Source: Zygnema cylindricum
Taxonomy: Eukaryota; Streptophyta; Zygnematophyceae; Zygnematales; Zygnemataceae
NCBI GenBank assembly: GCA_037447655.1
Contig: JBBHKE010002810.1
Location: forward strand, 1 to 64,000
Direction: 5' to 3'
DNA: 64,000 nt
In this document: piece after piece, positions 1-8,470 of the stretch
Layout: each line of letters begins with the position of its first letter
Position numbering within the stretch: the stretch's first letter is position 1
Program-made: the position numbers and the translations under genes
Notes under the pieces: model-generated
What the model was told of the DNA's origin: nothing
Databases searched by the model: none
Seen by the model: the letters and a program-made list of their open reading frames with translations, nothing else

Positions 1-291
1 GAGAGGCAGAGGTCGCAATCAGGTACGCAAATCCAAACCCAATCCGTACCCGGTCGGCCGCATTAGATCCGGTACGGATTCGGGTGCCAAATTTTGAGGG
101 CCTGCCGGATTCGGCCGGGCCGGGTGATACAGGAAAAGAAAAATAAATTCGGGTACGGGCTGGGGAATAAAAAAACGAACAAAATTGAAGGTTTCGTAGG
201 TATTTACCTAGAGCTGCATTTTGGTGTCCATACTATACAACATTATTGTACTTTGTACTCTTGCTATCTTCGAAGAAAACATAAAACCTGA
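1..291. other. No gene recognised
   Basis: The first 290 bases hold a GC-richer stretch with repeated short CCGG and GTACGG words. A 65-codon open frame here has no recognisable family signature and is treated as chance. I see no gene. Confidence 0.5.
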
Positions 292-1042
292 TAATTGCAA
301 ATTGGGAATTGATCTTGGCAGTGACTGTTTTGGTTGCGCAAAGTCACTTACGTCATTTTGTCAAAAATGGTACGTTCGAAGTACACATTTGTACAAGTAA
401 CGTACAGTTGAGTCTAAATTTGACGGTCAATCGGTTGGACAGCTTTGACTTTCAAAATATTGTTTCAACCGATTAAAATTTTGCCGCGCTTGCGAACGTC
501 GACCGTCATAAAAAAATTAGCACTTCACACGGCCGGCGAACGTTTACGGTAACAAAACTACGGTAACCACATGTAAATAAAAGTGTTGCAAACAGTCACT
601 TTTTGTCGTTACGTGAGCTCCACGGTGAAAGCACGTTGGACATTAACTTAGCCACAAAATTGAAATTTAGTCGTGTAAGCGTTACATTGAACTAGACGCA
701 AACTGAAACGAAACCTCTTTAAACTGAATTACTGAAAGTCTTGTACGGAAATATTAAAACGCACGAAACGAAATTTCGCTGTCAATGTTGATTAATAGAT
801 TGTGTGGCTCGTTTTCGTCGCGCGTGACGATGCACATTTTTTCATTTAATTTTGATTGATACTTTTACGCAGGGTCATTTTATTATAGTGTACAAAGTTT
901 ATTTCGTTTTGTGCGTTTTAATATTTCCGTGCAAGGCTCACAGTAAATTAGTTTAAAGAGGTTCCGTTTCAGTTTGCGTCTAGTTCAATGTAACGCTTAC
1001 ACGACTAAATTTCAATTTTGCGGCTAAGGGTAGAATTCCATT
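292..1042 (+). repeat. Left copy of a long inverted repeat flanking the copia-1 region
   Basis: Positions 292-650 and 1025-1042 are the reverse complement of 8097-8470, with several percent mismatch. The match starts at the word GCAAATTGGGAATTGATC, runs through AGTGACTGTTTTGGTTGCGCA and the sequence near 640 (GCACGTTGGACATTAACTTA), and resumes at AGGGTAGAATTCCATTA. The distal copy is uninterrupted, so the extra 651-1024 segment here is a later insertion. Function is unknown. The two arms could be ends of one large foldback element or two insertions of the same repeat in opposite orientation. Confidence 0.75.
651..1024. mobile_element. Foldback / long-TIR MITE inserted in the left repeat arm
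   Basis: The two ends are near-perfect inverted repeats of about 125 bases. The left arm begins GCCACAAAATTGAAATTTAG; the right arm ends with its complement and GGC. Shared arm words include GTCGTGTAAGCG, CTAGACGCAAACTGAAACG and GGAAATATTAAAACGCAC. A TA dinucleotide lies on each side (649-650, 1025-1026). The homologous repeat copy at 8097-8470 has the empty site, which shows directly that this is an insertion. No coding capacity. The TA duplication suggests a Tc1/mariner-type or similar non-autonomous element. Confidence 0.8.
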
Positions 1043-1069
1043 AGACAAAAAGTTGGGTTCGTTACTGGA

Positions 1070-1133
1070 CGCCGTACGTTTTCGTACAACGTCGTACGTT
1101 TTCGTACAGCGTCGTACGTTTTTGTACAACGTC
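1070..1133. repeat. Three tandem 20-bp palindromic units
   Basis: Three consecutive 20-base units share the core GTACGTTTTCGTAC, a perfect 5-bp stem with a TTTT loop. Core positions are 1074-1087, 1094-1107 and 1114-1127; the third has one change in the right stem. Spacing is exactly 20 bases. Could be a protein-binding array, a hairpin array or a young minisatellite. Function unknown. Confidence 0.85.
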
Positions 1134-1240
1134 CTACAAAGCCGTAGCTTAATTTTTATTTTGTCAGCTGAAACATCGTTACTGGAAAGCTGTCGGGAGG
1201 CTCCAGTGATGTAGGCGTAGTTTTTGGCCATTGGATATTC

Positions 1241-1458
1241 TACCCCGCCAATCGTTATTAGCGTGTAAGTTTTTTTAGCGTATACGAATAATTAGCATGG
1301 TTTACGCTAATTGGGAATTTGAAAATTTTCCAAGAAATCGTCTATTCTAATTAGGAATTAGGGTTTGTTTTAAATAGTGTGGATAATTCTATTTGAGAAT
1401 AAAAAAAAAAAGCGGGACCGAATTAGCGTACACAACGCTAATAACGATTGGCGGTGTA
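1241..1458 (+). mobile_element. MITE family A, copy A1
   Basis: 218-bp element with terminal inverted repeats of the type TACACCGCCAATCGTTATTA and TA at both ends. The interior carries TAGCGTATACGAATAATTAGC, a tract reading AAATAGTGTGGATAATT, and an A-run followed by AGCGGGAC. It is closely similar to copies A2 (15572-15796) and A3 (26139-26356, inverted). No coding capacity. The TA flanks fit a Tc1/mariner-type non-autonomous element, but the family is not assigned. Confidence 0.85.
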
Positions 1459-1588
1459 CTTTTTCAAATTCGCGAAGCAATCGCGCACATCGTCCTCTCC
1501 TTGCGAGGAGAGTTGTACGGTACTGGTCATGGTAAGGTCGTGTACCATTGGTACACGTTAAAAAGAAAAAAAATATCCACTTTGAAAA

Positions 1589-2140
1589 TGTTAAGTCAAA
1601 GTTTGTAATCGGCCGTCGCGGTCTGTCGCGCGACCGACTATTCTGTCTTATTTAGTCAAAGTTGTAGTCGGCCGTCGCGATTTGTCGCGCGGCTGGCTAA
1701 TTTGTCGTTACACTAAGTTAGTGGTCCCGGGTGGTTTTATTTAGTCGTGTAGTGGATTGTAGTTTTTGTGGTTTCGCGGAGATTCAGTTTGACGAAGACC
1801 ACGTTATGTTTCGTTTGGTGTGTACGGTATGTAGGTTCGTTTTGTCTTTAGTTGGTTTTTATTGTACGCGTTAGTTGTAGTGGCAGTTCTTTGTGTTTCG
1901 TTGTTGACTCAATATGAGTTGTACGCACTTAGTGCGCACTATCTAGTTTGGCTTGAATTATAGTGACGTCACAGTAACTGCACTATATACTGCAGCCTAG
2001 AGGGAGTATGAAGTTAATCGTTTTATGGGAGAAAATGTCTATGAAATATATTGGCATTTATGGACAGCTCTCTCTCGTGTGAATTATGTGAATGCTTCCG
2101 CTGTAGTCTTGCACTCTGATTTTTGTGTAAGATCCAATCA
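1589..2140 (+). repeat. 5' LTR of copia-1
   Basis: 552-bp LTR with TG...CA ends. It opens with two imperfect copies of a GTAATCGGCCGTCGCG...CTGTCGCGCG motif, continues through CACTAAGTTAGTGGTCCCGGG, and has a TATA-like CACTATATACTGCAG at about 1980-1994. It pairs with 7108-7657. The double motif near the start could be the U3 enhancer (inference). Confidence 0.95.
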
Positions 2141-2142
2141 AG

Positions 2143-2154
2143 TGGTATCGGAGC
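2143..2154 (+). other. copia-1 primer-binding site
   Basis: TGGTATCGGAGC two bases after the 5' LTR. It differs by one base from TGGTATCAGAGC, the usual plant copia site complementary to the 3' region of initiator tRNA-Met. Copia-2 has the identical variant at 51728-51739. Confidence 0.9.
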
Positions 2155-2199
2155 TTGTGTGCTCCTTTGAGGTGTAGAAGGGTGGCTAGTTTGGCCGCC

Positions 2200-3675
2200 A
2201 TGGGGAGAAAGAAGAAAAATACCCCTTCTCCTTTGATGCCTTCTCCGATATTTCCGCAACCTCCGGATCCGGATCCTCCAGATCCATCCGAATCATCTTC
2301 GGATCCGGAAGTAGAAACTCTATTTGCTTTCACCGGCAAAACTTATGAGGAGACCATTCCGATCGATCTGGTTGGTTGAAAAGAGGAGAATGAGGGGAAA
2401 AAGAAGGAGGAAGATGACCCGATGGGAGATCGTCTCCAAAAACTGATGGATGGTCTTTTCCGTTATGTGGATCAGCGGATCTCCGAGGTAAACCGTGTTA
2501 CTAGATCTCCATTATTCGGAGATCCGATTCCGGATCAAAGCATCGGCGATACGGAAGGAGGTGGAGGAGATGAGGAGGAGACGAGGGAATTAATTCGAAA
2601 GGGAAAACTTCCCATCGATGATGATTCCGATCTTGACGATTGGAGTGAAGGGGACGAACCGGTTGAATCTATGTTCGGCAATATTGTCATCTTCAATGGG
2701 ACAAATTATCAATCGTGGAAGAAATATATCAAAGGTCAATTTAAATTGAAACGGCTTTGGAAGGTGGTAAAAGGGGTGGACAAGATGCCTACCTTGGATC
2801 GGAGAGCTTATCGTGTGTGGACGAAGAAAAATCTTTCCGCAATCGGCGGTTTATTTCAATCATGTAGCACTACTATATATGATCTATTCCTTACCTGAAG
2901 ATTTGCCCATGATTTTTGGGTGGCTCTTGAGAATCACTTCGAAAAGAGTCTTCAAAATAAGGGGCAACACATTTATACCGATTATACCTCATTTAAGGTC
3001 AAGTCGAGTGAGTCGATCGATGAAGCAGTGAAAATATTCAATATTATTATCGAGCAACTCGCAAACTTGGGAAAGTTCATCGATGAGAGTGATATGGCAT
3101 CGGTCTTCATCCATGCCTTACCGGAGAAAATGATACATTTGAGGGACATTATTTTATCGAGGGATTCGAACACTTTGGATTCGATTATCACTTTCCTCAA
3201 ATCCACCGAGGCGAATCGTCCGAGTTCATCGAGGGGACCCCAACCGACCGGTTCCCTCAATGCGACGACAACGGAAACGCCCGATCTAAATTATCTTCGG
3301 GAAAGAGGAGGTAGAAGAGGTGGAAATCCGAGAGGAAGAGGGGGAAGAGGACACGAAAGGGCCGGGAGATCTCCTTCTTAACCCGGATATTCAGATCTAA
3401 CCAATATTGCTTGCTTTCAGTGCGGCAAACTTGGTCACATGGCGGCTTCTTGCCCGGACAAGGAGCGTCAATGCCATTTTTGCGGGAAATGGGGCCATAT
3501 AAGCCCCCAATGTTATTCAAAGGCTGAAAATGGAGGAGCGGGCGGTAGAGGAGGCGGCGGCGGTAGAGGAAACGGCAGCGGTAGAGGAGACGGCGGCGGT
3601 CGATACGGTGGACGCGGTGGCGGTCATCTTGGCGGCCGCGGTGGTCGTGGAGGCCGCCATGGAAGGGGAGGATGA
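2200..3675 (+). pseudogene. copia-1 gag (nucleocapsid-type protein), decayed
   Basis: Starts at an ATG in a GCCGCCATGG context, encoding MGRKKK; copia-2 gag starts the same way. One reading frame carries the whole region, broken by in-frame stops at 2377, 2896, 3379 and 3673. The middle part has the copia Gag core (GTNYQSWKKYIKGQ near 2697, then a region rich in acidic and aliphatic residues). Two tandem CCHC zinc knuckles follow: CFQCGKLGHMAASC at 3412-3453 and CHFCGKWGHISPQC at about 3472-3513. A long Gly-Arg (RGG-type) tail runs 3531-3672. Gag would package element RNA into virus-like particles; two knuckles plus an RGG tail is more nucleic-acid-binding surface than the single knuckle usual in copia. 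Confidence 0.88.
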
Positions 3676-3753
3676 CACTTTATAGGTGACAATTACTTTG
3701 AGGGAGGCGATGAAGCGCAAATAATTTTCGCCCTTAACCTGTCGCTTGATCTT

Positions 3754-4200
3754 TTGGCAGGTTCTACATTACACGAAAAAGAGTGGATAATTGACTTTGG
3801 AGCGTCACATCACGTTTGTACCGATGCTTCACTCTTTGACGATTTTCGCGAACTCACGGTACCAAAAAGAATCACTGTCGCAAGTGGACAAGTGATTTCG
3901 ATAAGTACCGTGGGTACTGTACGGTTGGATTTACCAAGTTTGGACTCACGTGGGGTAGAAAAAGTTACGCAAGCTCAATTAACTAATGTTTTGTACTTAC
4001 CTGAAGGTTCAATGAACCTTCTCAGTGTACCGCAGATTCAACGAGCGGGCGGCAGTGTAATTGCGTACGGAGATTCCACAATAAAAATTGTACGATCTGA
4101 TGGTGTACAAATAGGTGAAGGAGAGGTCACGGATTTTATGCATAGTCGACTAAAATGGCGTCGGCCGAAATCCCAACCAAGTTCTAATGGCATTATTTCG
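3754..4200 (+). pseudogene. copia-1 aspartic protease and pre-integrase linker, decayed
   Basis: Continues the gag frame. The residues WIIDFGASHHVC (from about 3784) are the retropepsin active-site region; the usual D-S-G is D-F-G here, so the catalytic triad is damaged. The following ITVASGQVISI and LLSVPQIQ segments are the rest of the protease fold and the start of the gag-pre-integrase region. A frameshift between about 4187 and 4222 moves the downstream integrase to the next frame. The protease would process Gag-Pol; this copy is unlikely to be active. Confidence 0.85.
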
Positions 4201-5229
4201 CAAATTTTGCGAATTGAAAGGTGATCTCACCTTGTGGCACCATCGAATGTGTCACACATCGGAGACGAGTTTACGACGGATGATTAAAAATGGAACCGTA
4301 GGGGGATTAGACTTGGCGTCGGGAGATAAAATTAACGGATGTGAGGGGTGTAGTAAGGGGAGACAAATCCGAACGCCGCATCCCGCTAAGGATCCGATGC
4401 ATCGATCTAAGCACCCGATTGATCTTGTGCATATTGATTTATGTGGGGATGTGAAACCGGAGACGATTGGTGGAAACAAATATATTATGGTGGTGGTGGA
4501 CGGCTTCTGTCGCTTCACATGGGTAATATTACTTAAACACAAATCCGAAGCATTTTTACGCTTTCAAGAGTGGCATGTGATGGCCGAAAGGCAATGTGAG
4601 AGAATGTTAAAATCTATTAGATCGGATAATGGAGGGGAATTTCTTGCTTTTGATCCTTATTGTAAAGAGTGGGGAATTTCTCATCAATATACCGCATCTT
4701 ACTCACCAGAATCTAATGGCGTTGCGAGAGGGAAAATCGTACTCTTCAATAAATGGTACGATCCATGGTACACGGATCCGGGAGGAGTATTCATTTATGG
4801 GGCGATGCAATTTTAACGGCGAATTATATTTGCAATGGGCGAATTACATCGGTTTCGGGTGATATAACTCCGTATGAGTTGTGGTATGGGCGAAAGCCTA
4901 CTCTACACCACATTCGGATTTGGGGATGTCGTGCGTCGGTTTATATTCAAGCACAAAAGAGGAAGGGTAAGTTTGCATCGAGAAGTTGGAGTGGTTATTT
5001 CGTCGGATATAGTGAGAAAGGGAGTCTTTATCGAGGTTATGATCTGATTCGAAATATCATTGAGGAATCAAGAAATGTGGATTTTCACGAGGACTTATTA
5101 TCCACAATCTCTCGATCGGCTAATCGAAATTCTAATTTTGACTTTCATGAAGAATTTGAAATTGGTGATCTTAATGACATTGAGGGTTTGGATTCGGAAA
5201 TTTATCCGGAATCCACCTCCAATGTTTAG
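4187..5229 (+). pseudogene. copia-1 integrase, decayed
   Basis: Zinc-binding region: LWHHRMCH and CEGCSKGRQIR give the HHCC motif. Catalytic core: the first Asp in VHIDLCGD (near 4435) and the second in RSDNGGEF (near 4624). The third acidic residue should lie just after SPESNGVA (near 4720), but a small deletion there shifts the frame, so DD-E is broken. The C-terminal part continues from 4753 in another frame (WGDAILTANYIC, SGYFVGYSEKGSLYRGYD). The frame ends at a TAG (5227-5229) that copia-2 also has at the corresponding place. Confidence 0.88.
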
Positions 5230-5523
5230 AGGGGGAAAGGTAAAATTGTGGAGAATGTTAATTTTGGTAACATAGGTGGTGGAGATTCATGGAGCGAAAA
5301 TTCCCGAATGTCTTCGGACACGAGGAAATCTTCGTCTTCTAAATCGAGTGGTCTAAATGTCATTGAGGAGGAATCGGCAAAGGAGGAGAAAGAATTTGAG
5401 CCGAGGAGGAGTATGCGAGAAAATAGGGGAAAGAAACCGGCTCGTCTTTCTTTTGATGGTAAGGGGAATGTGGAAAACTCATATCATTTTATTTCGGCAG
5501 AGAGGGAGGATGATTTTCTTTTA

Positions 5524-5526
5524 TAG
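5524..5526 (+). promoter_or_regulatory. In-frame UAG with CAAUCA context between integrase and reverse transcriptase (copia-1)
   Basis: The frame 5230-5523 ends in ...DDFLL, then TAG CAA TCA TTA, and continues in the same frame as QSLCENKLGDPQSYVEE into reverse transcriptase. Copia-2 (55089-55091) and copia-4 (61926-61928, minus) have TAG CAA at the same aligned position. The bases after the stop match the CARYYA readthrough context known from tobamoviruses. Proposed as a leaky stop; function is inferred. Confidence 0.55.
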
Positions 5527-6550
5527 CAATCATTATGTGAAAATAAGCTGGGCGATCCGCAATCGTATGTGGAAGAACGAAAATCATGCGATTGGGAGAA
5601 GCATTGGAAACCGGCATGGGAGCGAGAACTTCAATCTATTATCGACAACCGTACGTTTGAGGAGGTAAGCCTACCGGAGGGTAAAAAGGCTATTGATGCG
5701 AAGTAGATTTTTAAAACCAAAACTGGTGCATCGGGGGAAGTAGTTAATCATAAGGCTCCGCTAGTTTGCAAGGGCTTTCAACAAAGGGAGGGGATAGATT
5801 ATACGGAGACATATGCACCGGTTGTTAAGTTTGATTCTTTGAGGATGATTATTGCTATTGCCGCTGCCGGCAAAAAACACATTCACCAAATGGACGTAGA
5901 GACGGCGTTCTTGAATGGTGACTTAGAGGAGGAGGTATATATGAAAGTTCCGGAAGGAGTAGTGTTGAAAGAGGGGAAGGTATGGCGGCTACGAAAGTCC
6001 TTGTACGTAATAAAGCAGGCACCGCGGACTTGGTATTTACGATTACACAAGGTCCTTACCGAATTTGGATTCGTCGGAACAGTTTCAGACTCTGCAGTTT
6101 ACGTAAAAGGTGAGGGGGAAGATCAAATTATATTTTCTGTCTACGTGGATGATTTCTTGATGATATGTGACAAGTTGACGCGAATTGCGGAATTGAAGGA
6201 GTACTTACGTCTACATTTTAAAGTCACAAATTTTGGGGAACGTACGATATATTCTTGGAGTGGAAGTTTTAAGGTACGATAATGGAGATATTAAATTGTC
6301 GCAATCGCAATATTGCAAAGAAGTACTAACTAAATTTGTTATGTTGGATTCTAAGCCGGTTTTGACACCACTAGATTCCAAACTACAATATCGCAAATTT
6401 GAGGAGGAGGAAACTGTCCACGTGCCCTTTCGTGAGGCCGTTGGAAGTTTAATGTATTTAAGAGTGGCCACGCGACGGGATATTTCAGCTGCGGTTTTTG
6501 TCGTGAGCCGATTTTGTAGGCTCCTAAAAAGATTCATTGGGAGGCCGTGA
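5527..6550 (+). pseudogene. copia-1 reverse transcriptase, decayed
   Basis: N-terminal part DWEKHWKPAWEREL, then AIDAK followed by a TAG at 5704-5706 where copia-2 has Trp (KWVFKTK). The core is well preserved from 5839: HQMDVETAFLNGDLEEEVYM (first catalytic Asp) and SVYVDDFLM (YVDD box, near 6136). KSLYVIKQAPRTWY has two substitutions relative to the usual SLYGLKQ. A frameshift near 6233 separates the thumb/connection region (ILGVEVL, VPFREAVGSLMYL). A second shift lies between 6550 and 6595. In life it would copy element RNA into cDNA inside the particle. Confidence 0.9.
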
Positions 6551-6594
6551 AGAGGATATTTCGTTACCTTGCATGTACGGTCGAGATTGGTTAA

Positions 6595-7083
6595 TTGTTC
6601 CTATCTGGACGAACATCTTTGGAGTGTGTGGGATATTGTGACGCAGGTTGGGGTGGAGATTTTGACACAGGAAAGTCAACGTCTGGATATGCTTTTGTCT
6701 TTGGTGGCGCGACAATTTCTTGGAGTTATCGACTCCAGCCAACAGTCGCATTAAGTTCAACTGAAGCAGAGTATATGGTTGCGTGTCATGCGTCTAAGGC
6801 GTCGATTTGGATTAAGGAAATACTTGGAGAATTGGGGATTTCAATTGGCTGTATGAAAATATTTTCTGACAGCATGAGTTCGATGGCATTGGTGAAGTAT
6901 CCTGTCTTTCACAAGAGGACAAAACATATCAGGATTCAGTGGCACTTCGTACGCGATTTGGTCACGGCAAAGGAAGTTGAATTTTTGTATGTTTCGACGT
7001 TGGAGGAAGCTGCGGATATGTTGACGAAAGCCGCGGCTTATGATGTACTTTCAAGGGGGAGACCTAAATTAGGTTTGATGTGA
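6595..7083 (+). pseudogene. copia-1 RNase H domain and pol C-terminus
   Basis: ECVGYCDAGWGGDFDTGKST is the copia RNase H start with its first catalytic Asp. ALSSTEAEYM supplies the catalytic Glu, and FSDSMSSMAL the next Asp. It ends with HKRTKHIRIQWHFVRDL and AADMLTKAA, the usual end of copia Pol, and a TGA at 7081-7083. This is the best-preserved stretch of copia-1, with no internal stop. Confidence 0.9.
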
Positions 7084-7094
7084 TGATTACAAGT

Positions 7095-7107
7095 TTGAGA
7101 GGGGGAT
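7095..7107 (+). other. copia-1 polypurine tract
   Basis: Purine-rich TTGAGAGGGGGAT directly before the 3' LTR; plus-strand DNA priming site. Copia-4 carries a very similar tract (60340-60352, minus). Confidence 0.85.
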
Positions 7108-7657
7108 TGTTAAGTCAGAGTTTGTAATCGGCCGTCGTGGTCTGTCGCGCGGCCGACTATTCTGTCTTTTTCAGTCAAAGTTGTAGTCGACCGTCGCGGT
7201 CTGTCGCGCGGCTGGCTAATTTCTCGTTACACTAAGTTAGTGGTCCCGGGTGGTTTTATTTGGTCGTGCAGTGGATTGTAGTTTTCGTGGTTTCGCGGAG
7301 ATTTAGTTTGACGAAGACCACGATATGTTTAGTTTGGTGTGTACGGTGTGTAGGTTCGTTTTGGCTTTAGTTGGCTTTGATTGTACGTGTTAGTTGTACT
7401 GGCAGTTCTTTGTGTTTCGTTGTTGACTCAATATGAGTTGTAGGCACTTAGTGCGCACTATCTAGTTTGGCTTGAATTATAGTGGCGTCACAGTAACTGT
7501 ACTATATACTGCAGCTTAGATGGAGTAGGAAGTTAATCTTTTTATGGGAGAAAATGTCTATGAAATATATTGGCTTTTATGGACAGCTCTCTCTCGTGTG
7601 AATTATGTGAATGCTTCCGCTGTAGTCTTGCACTCTGATTTGTGTAAGATACTATCA
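7108..7657 (+). repeat. 3' LTR of copia-1
   Basis: 550-bp copy of 1589-2140, starting TGTTAAGTC and ending ACTATCA, followed by the GAAAA target duplication at 7658-7662. Confidence 0.95.
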
Positions 7658-7662
7658 GAAAA

Positions 7663-8096
7663 AGCGTTCACAGGCCTACACGTCCTACATGCCACGTGCC
7701 TATATCCTACAGGCCATGTGCCTCCTGCCACGCTGGATGCAGGTGAGCCGGAAAAATCCTCGCACGCTCCGTCTGACACCCACAGACATTCAAAGTATGC
7801 CGCGAACTTCAAAGTTTGCCGCGTATTTTTGCCATTCTGTTTCGAAATTTTGATTTCCATTTTCAAAATCAAAATCTGGCCGCAAACTTTACGTACAAAT
7901 AATTAACTACCTCCGGTCGTACAGATATTTCTTTCTGATTTTCCGTTTGTATATTTTTTTAAGATTTTATGAATCTGGACTCTAACCTATGTGGCGCCAA
8001 TAATAATTGATGAATGTTTGTTACTAGCCCGACAAAATGGAATAGTCTTCCAGTAAACGCTGCCAGTAGAATTTTCCGTACATTTACTTGAACCGC
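7663..8096. other. No gene recognised
   Basis: Starts with a GC-richer stretch containing repeated CCTACA(G/T)GCCACGTGCC-like words (7670-7735), then AT-rich sequence. No element ends or coding signal recognised. Confidence 0.5.
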
Positions 8097-8470
8097 CTAA
8101 TGGAATTCTACCCTAAGTTAATGTCCAACGTGCTTTCACCGTGGAGCTCACGTAACGACAAAAAGTGACTGTCTGCAACACTTTCATTTACATGTGTTTG
8201 CCGCAGTTTTGTTACTGTAAACTTTCGCCGACCGTGTGAATTGCTAATGTTTTTGTGATGGTCGACGTTCGCAAGCGCGGCAAAAGTTTAGTTGGTTGAA
8301 ACAATATTTTGAAAGTCAAAGCTGTCCAACCGATTGACCGTCAAATTTAGACTCAAATGTACTTTATTTGTACAAATGTGTACGTCGAACGTACCATTTT
8401 TGAAAAAATGACGTAAGTGACGTGCGCAACCAAAACAGTCACTGCCATGATCAATTCCCTTGCAAATTTC
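8097..8470 (-). repeat. Right copy of the long inverted repeat (uninterrupted)
   Basis: Reverse complement of 292-650 plus 1025-1042. It lacks the 374-bp foldback insertion present in the left copy. Landmark words are CTTTCACCGTGGAGCTCACG, GGTCGACGTTCGCAAGCGCGG and CCAACCGATTGACCGTCAAA. Confidence 0.8.

Larger units (their letters stand above)
1589..7657 (+). mobile_element. copia-1: full-length, decayed Ty1/copia LTR retrotransposon
   Basis: Complete structure: 5' LTR 1589-2140, primer-binding site 2143-2154, gag and pol remains 2200-7083, polypurine tract 7095-7107, 3' LTR 7108-7657. Both LTRs start TGTTAAGTC and end in TCA. The flanking bases 1584-1588 and 7658-7662 are both GAAAA, the 5-bp target duplication. 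The domain order protease, integrase, reverse transcriptase, RNase H is the Ty1/copia order. The LTRs differ at many scattered sites, and the coding part has several stops and frameshifts, so this copy is not autonomous. It shares lineage with copia-2 (51063-57327). Confidence 0.95.
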
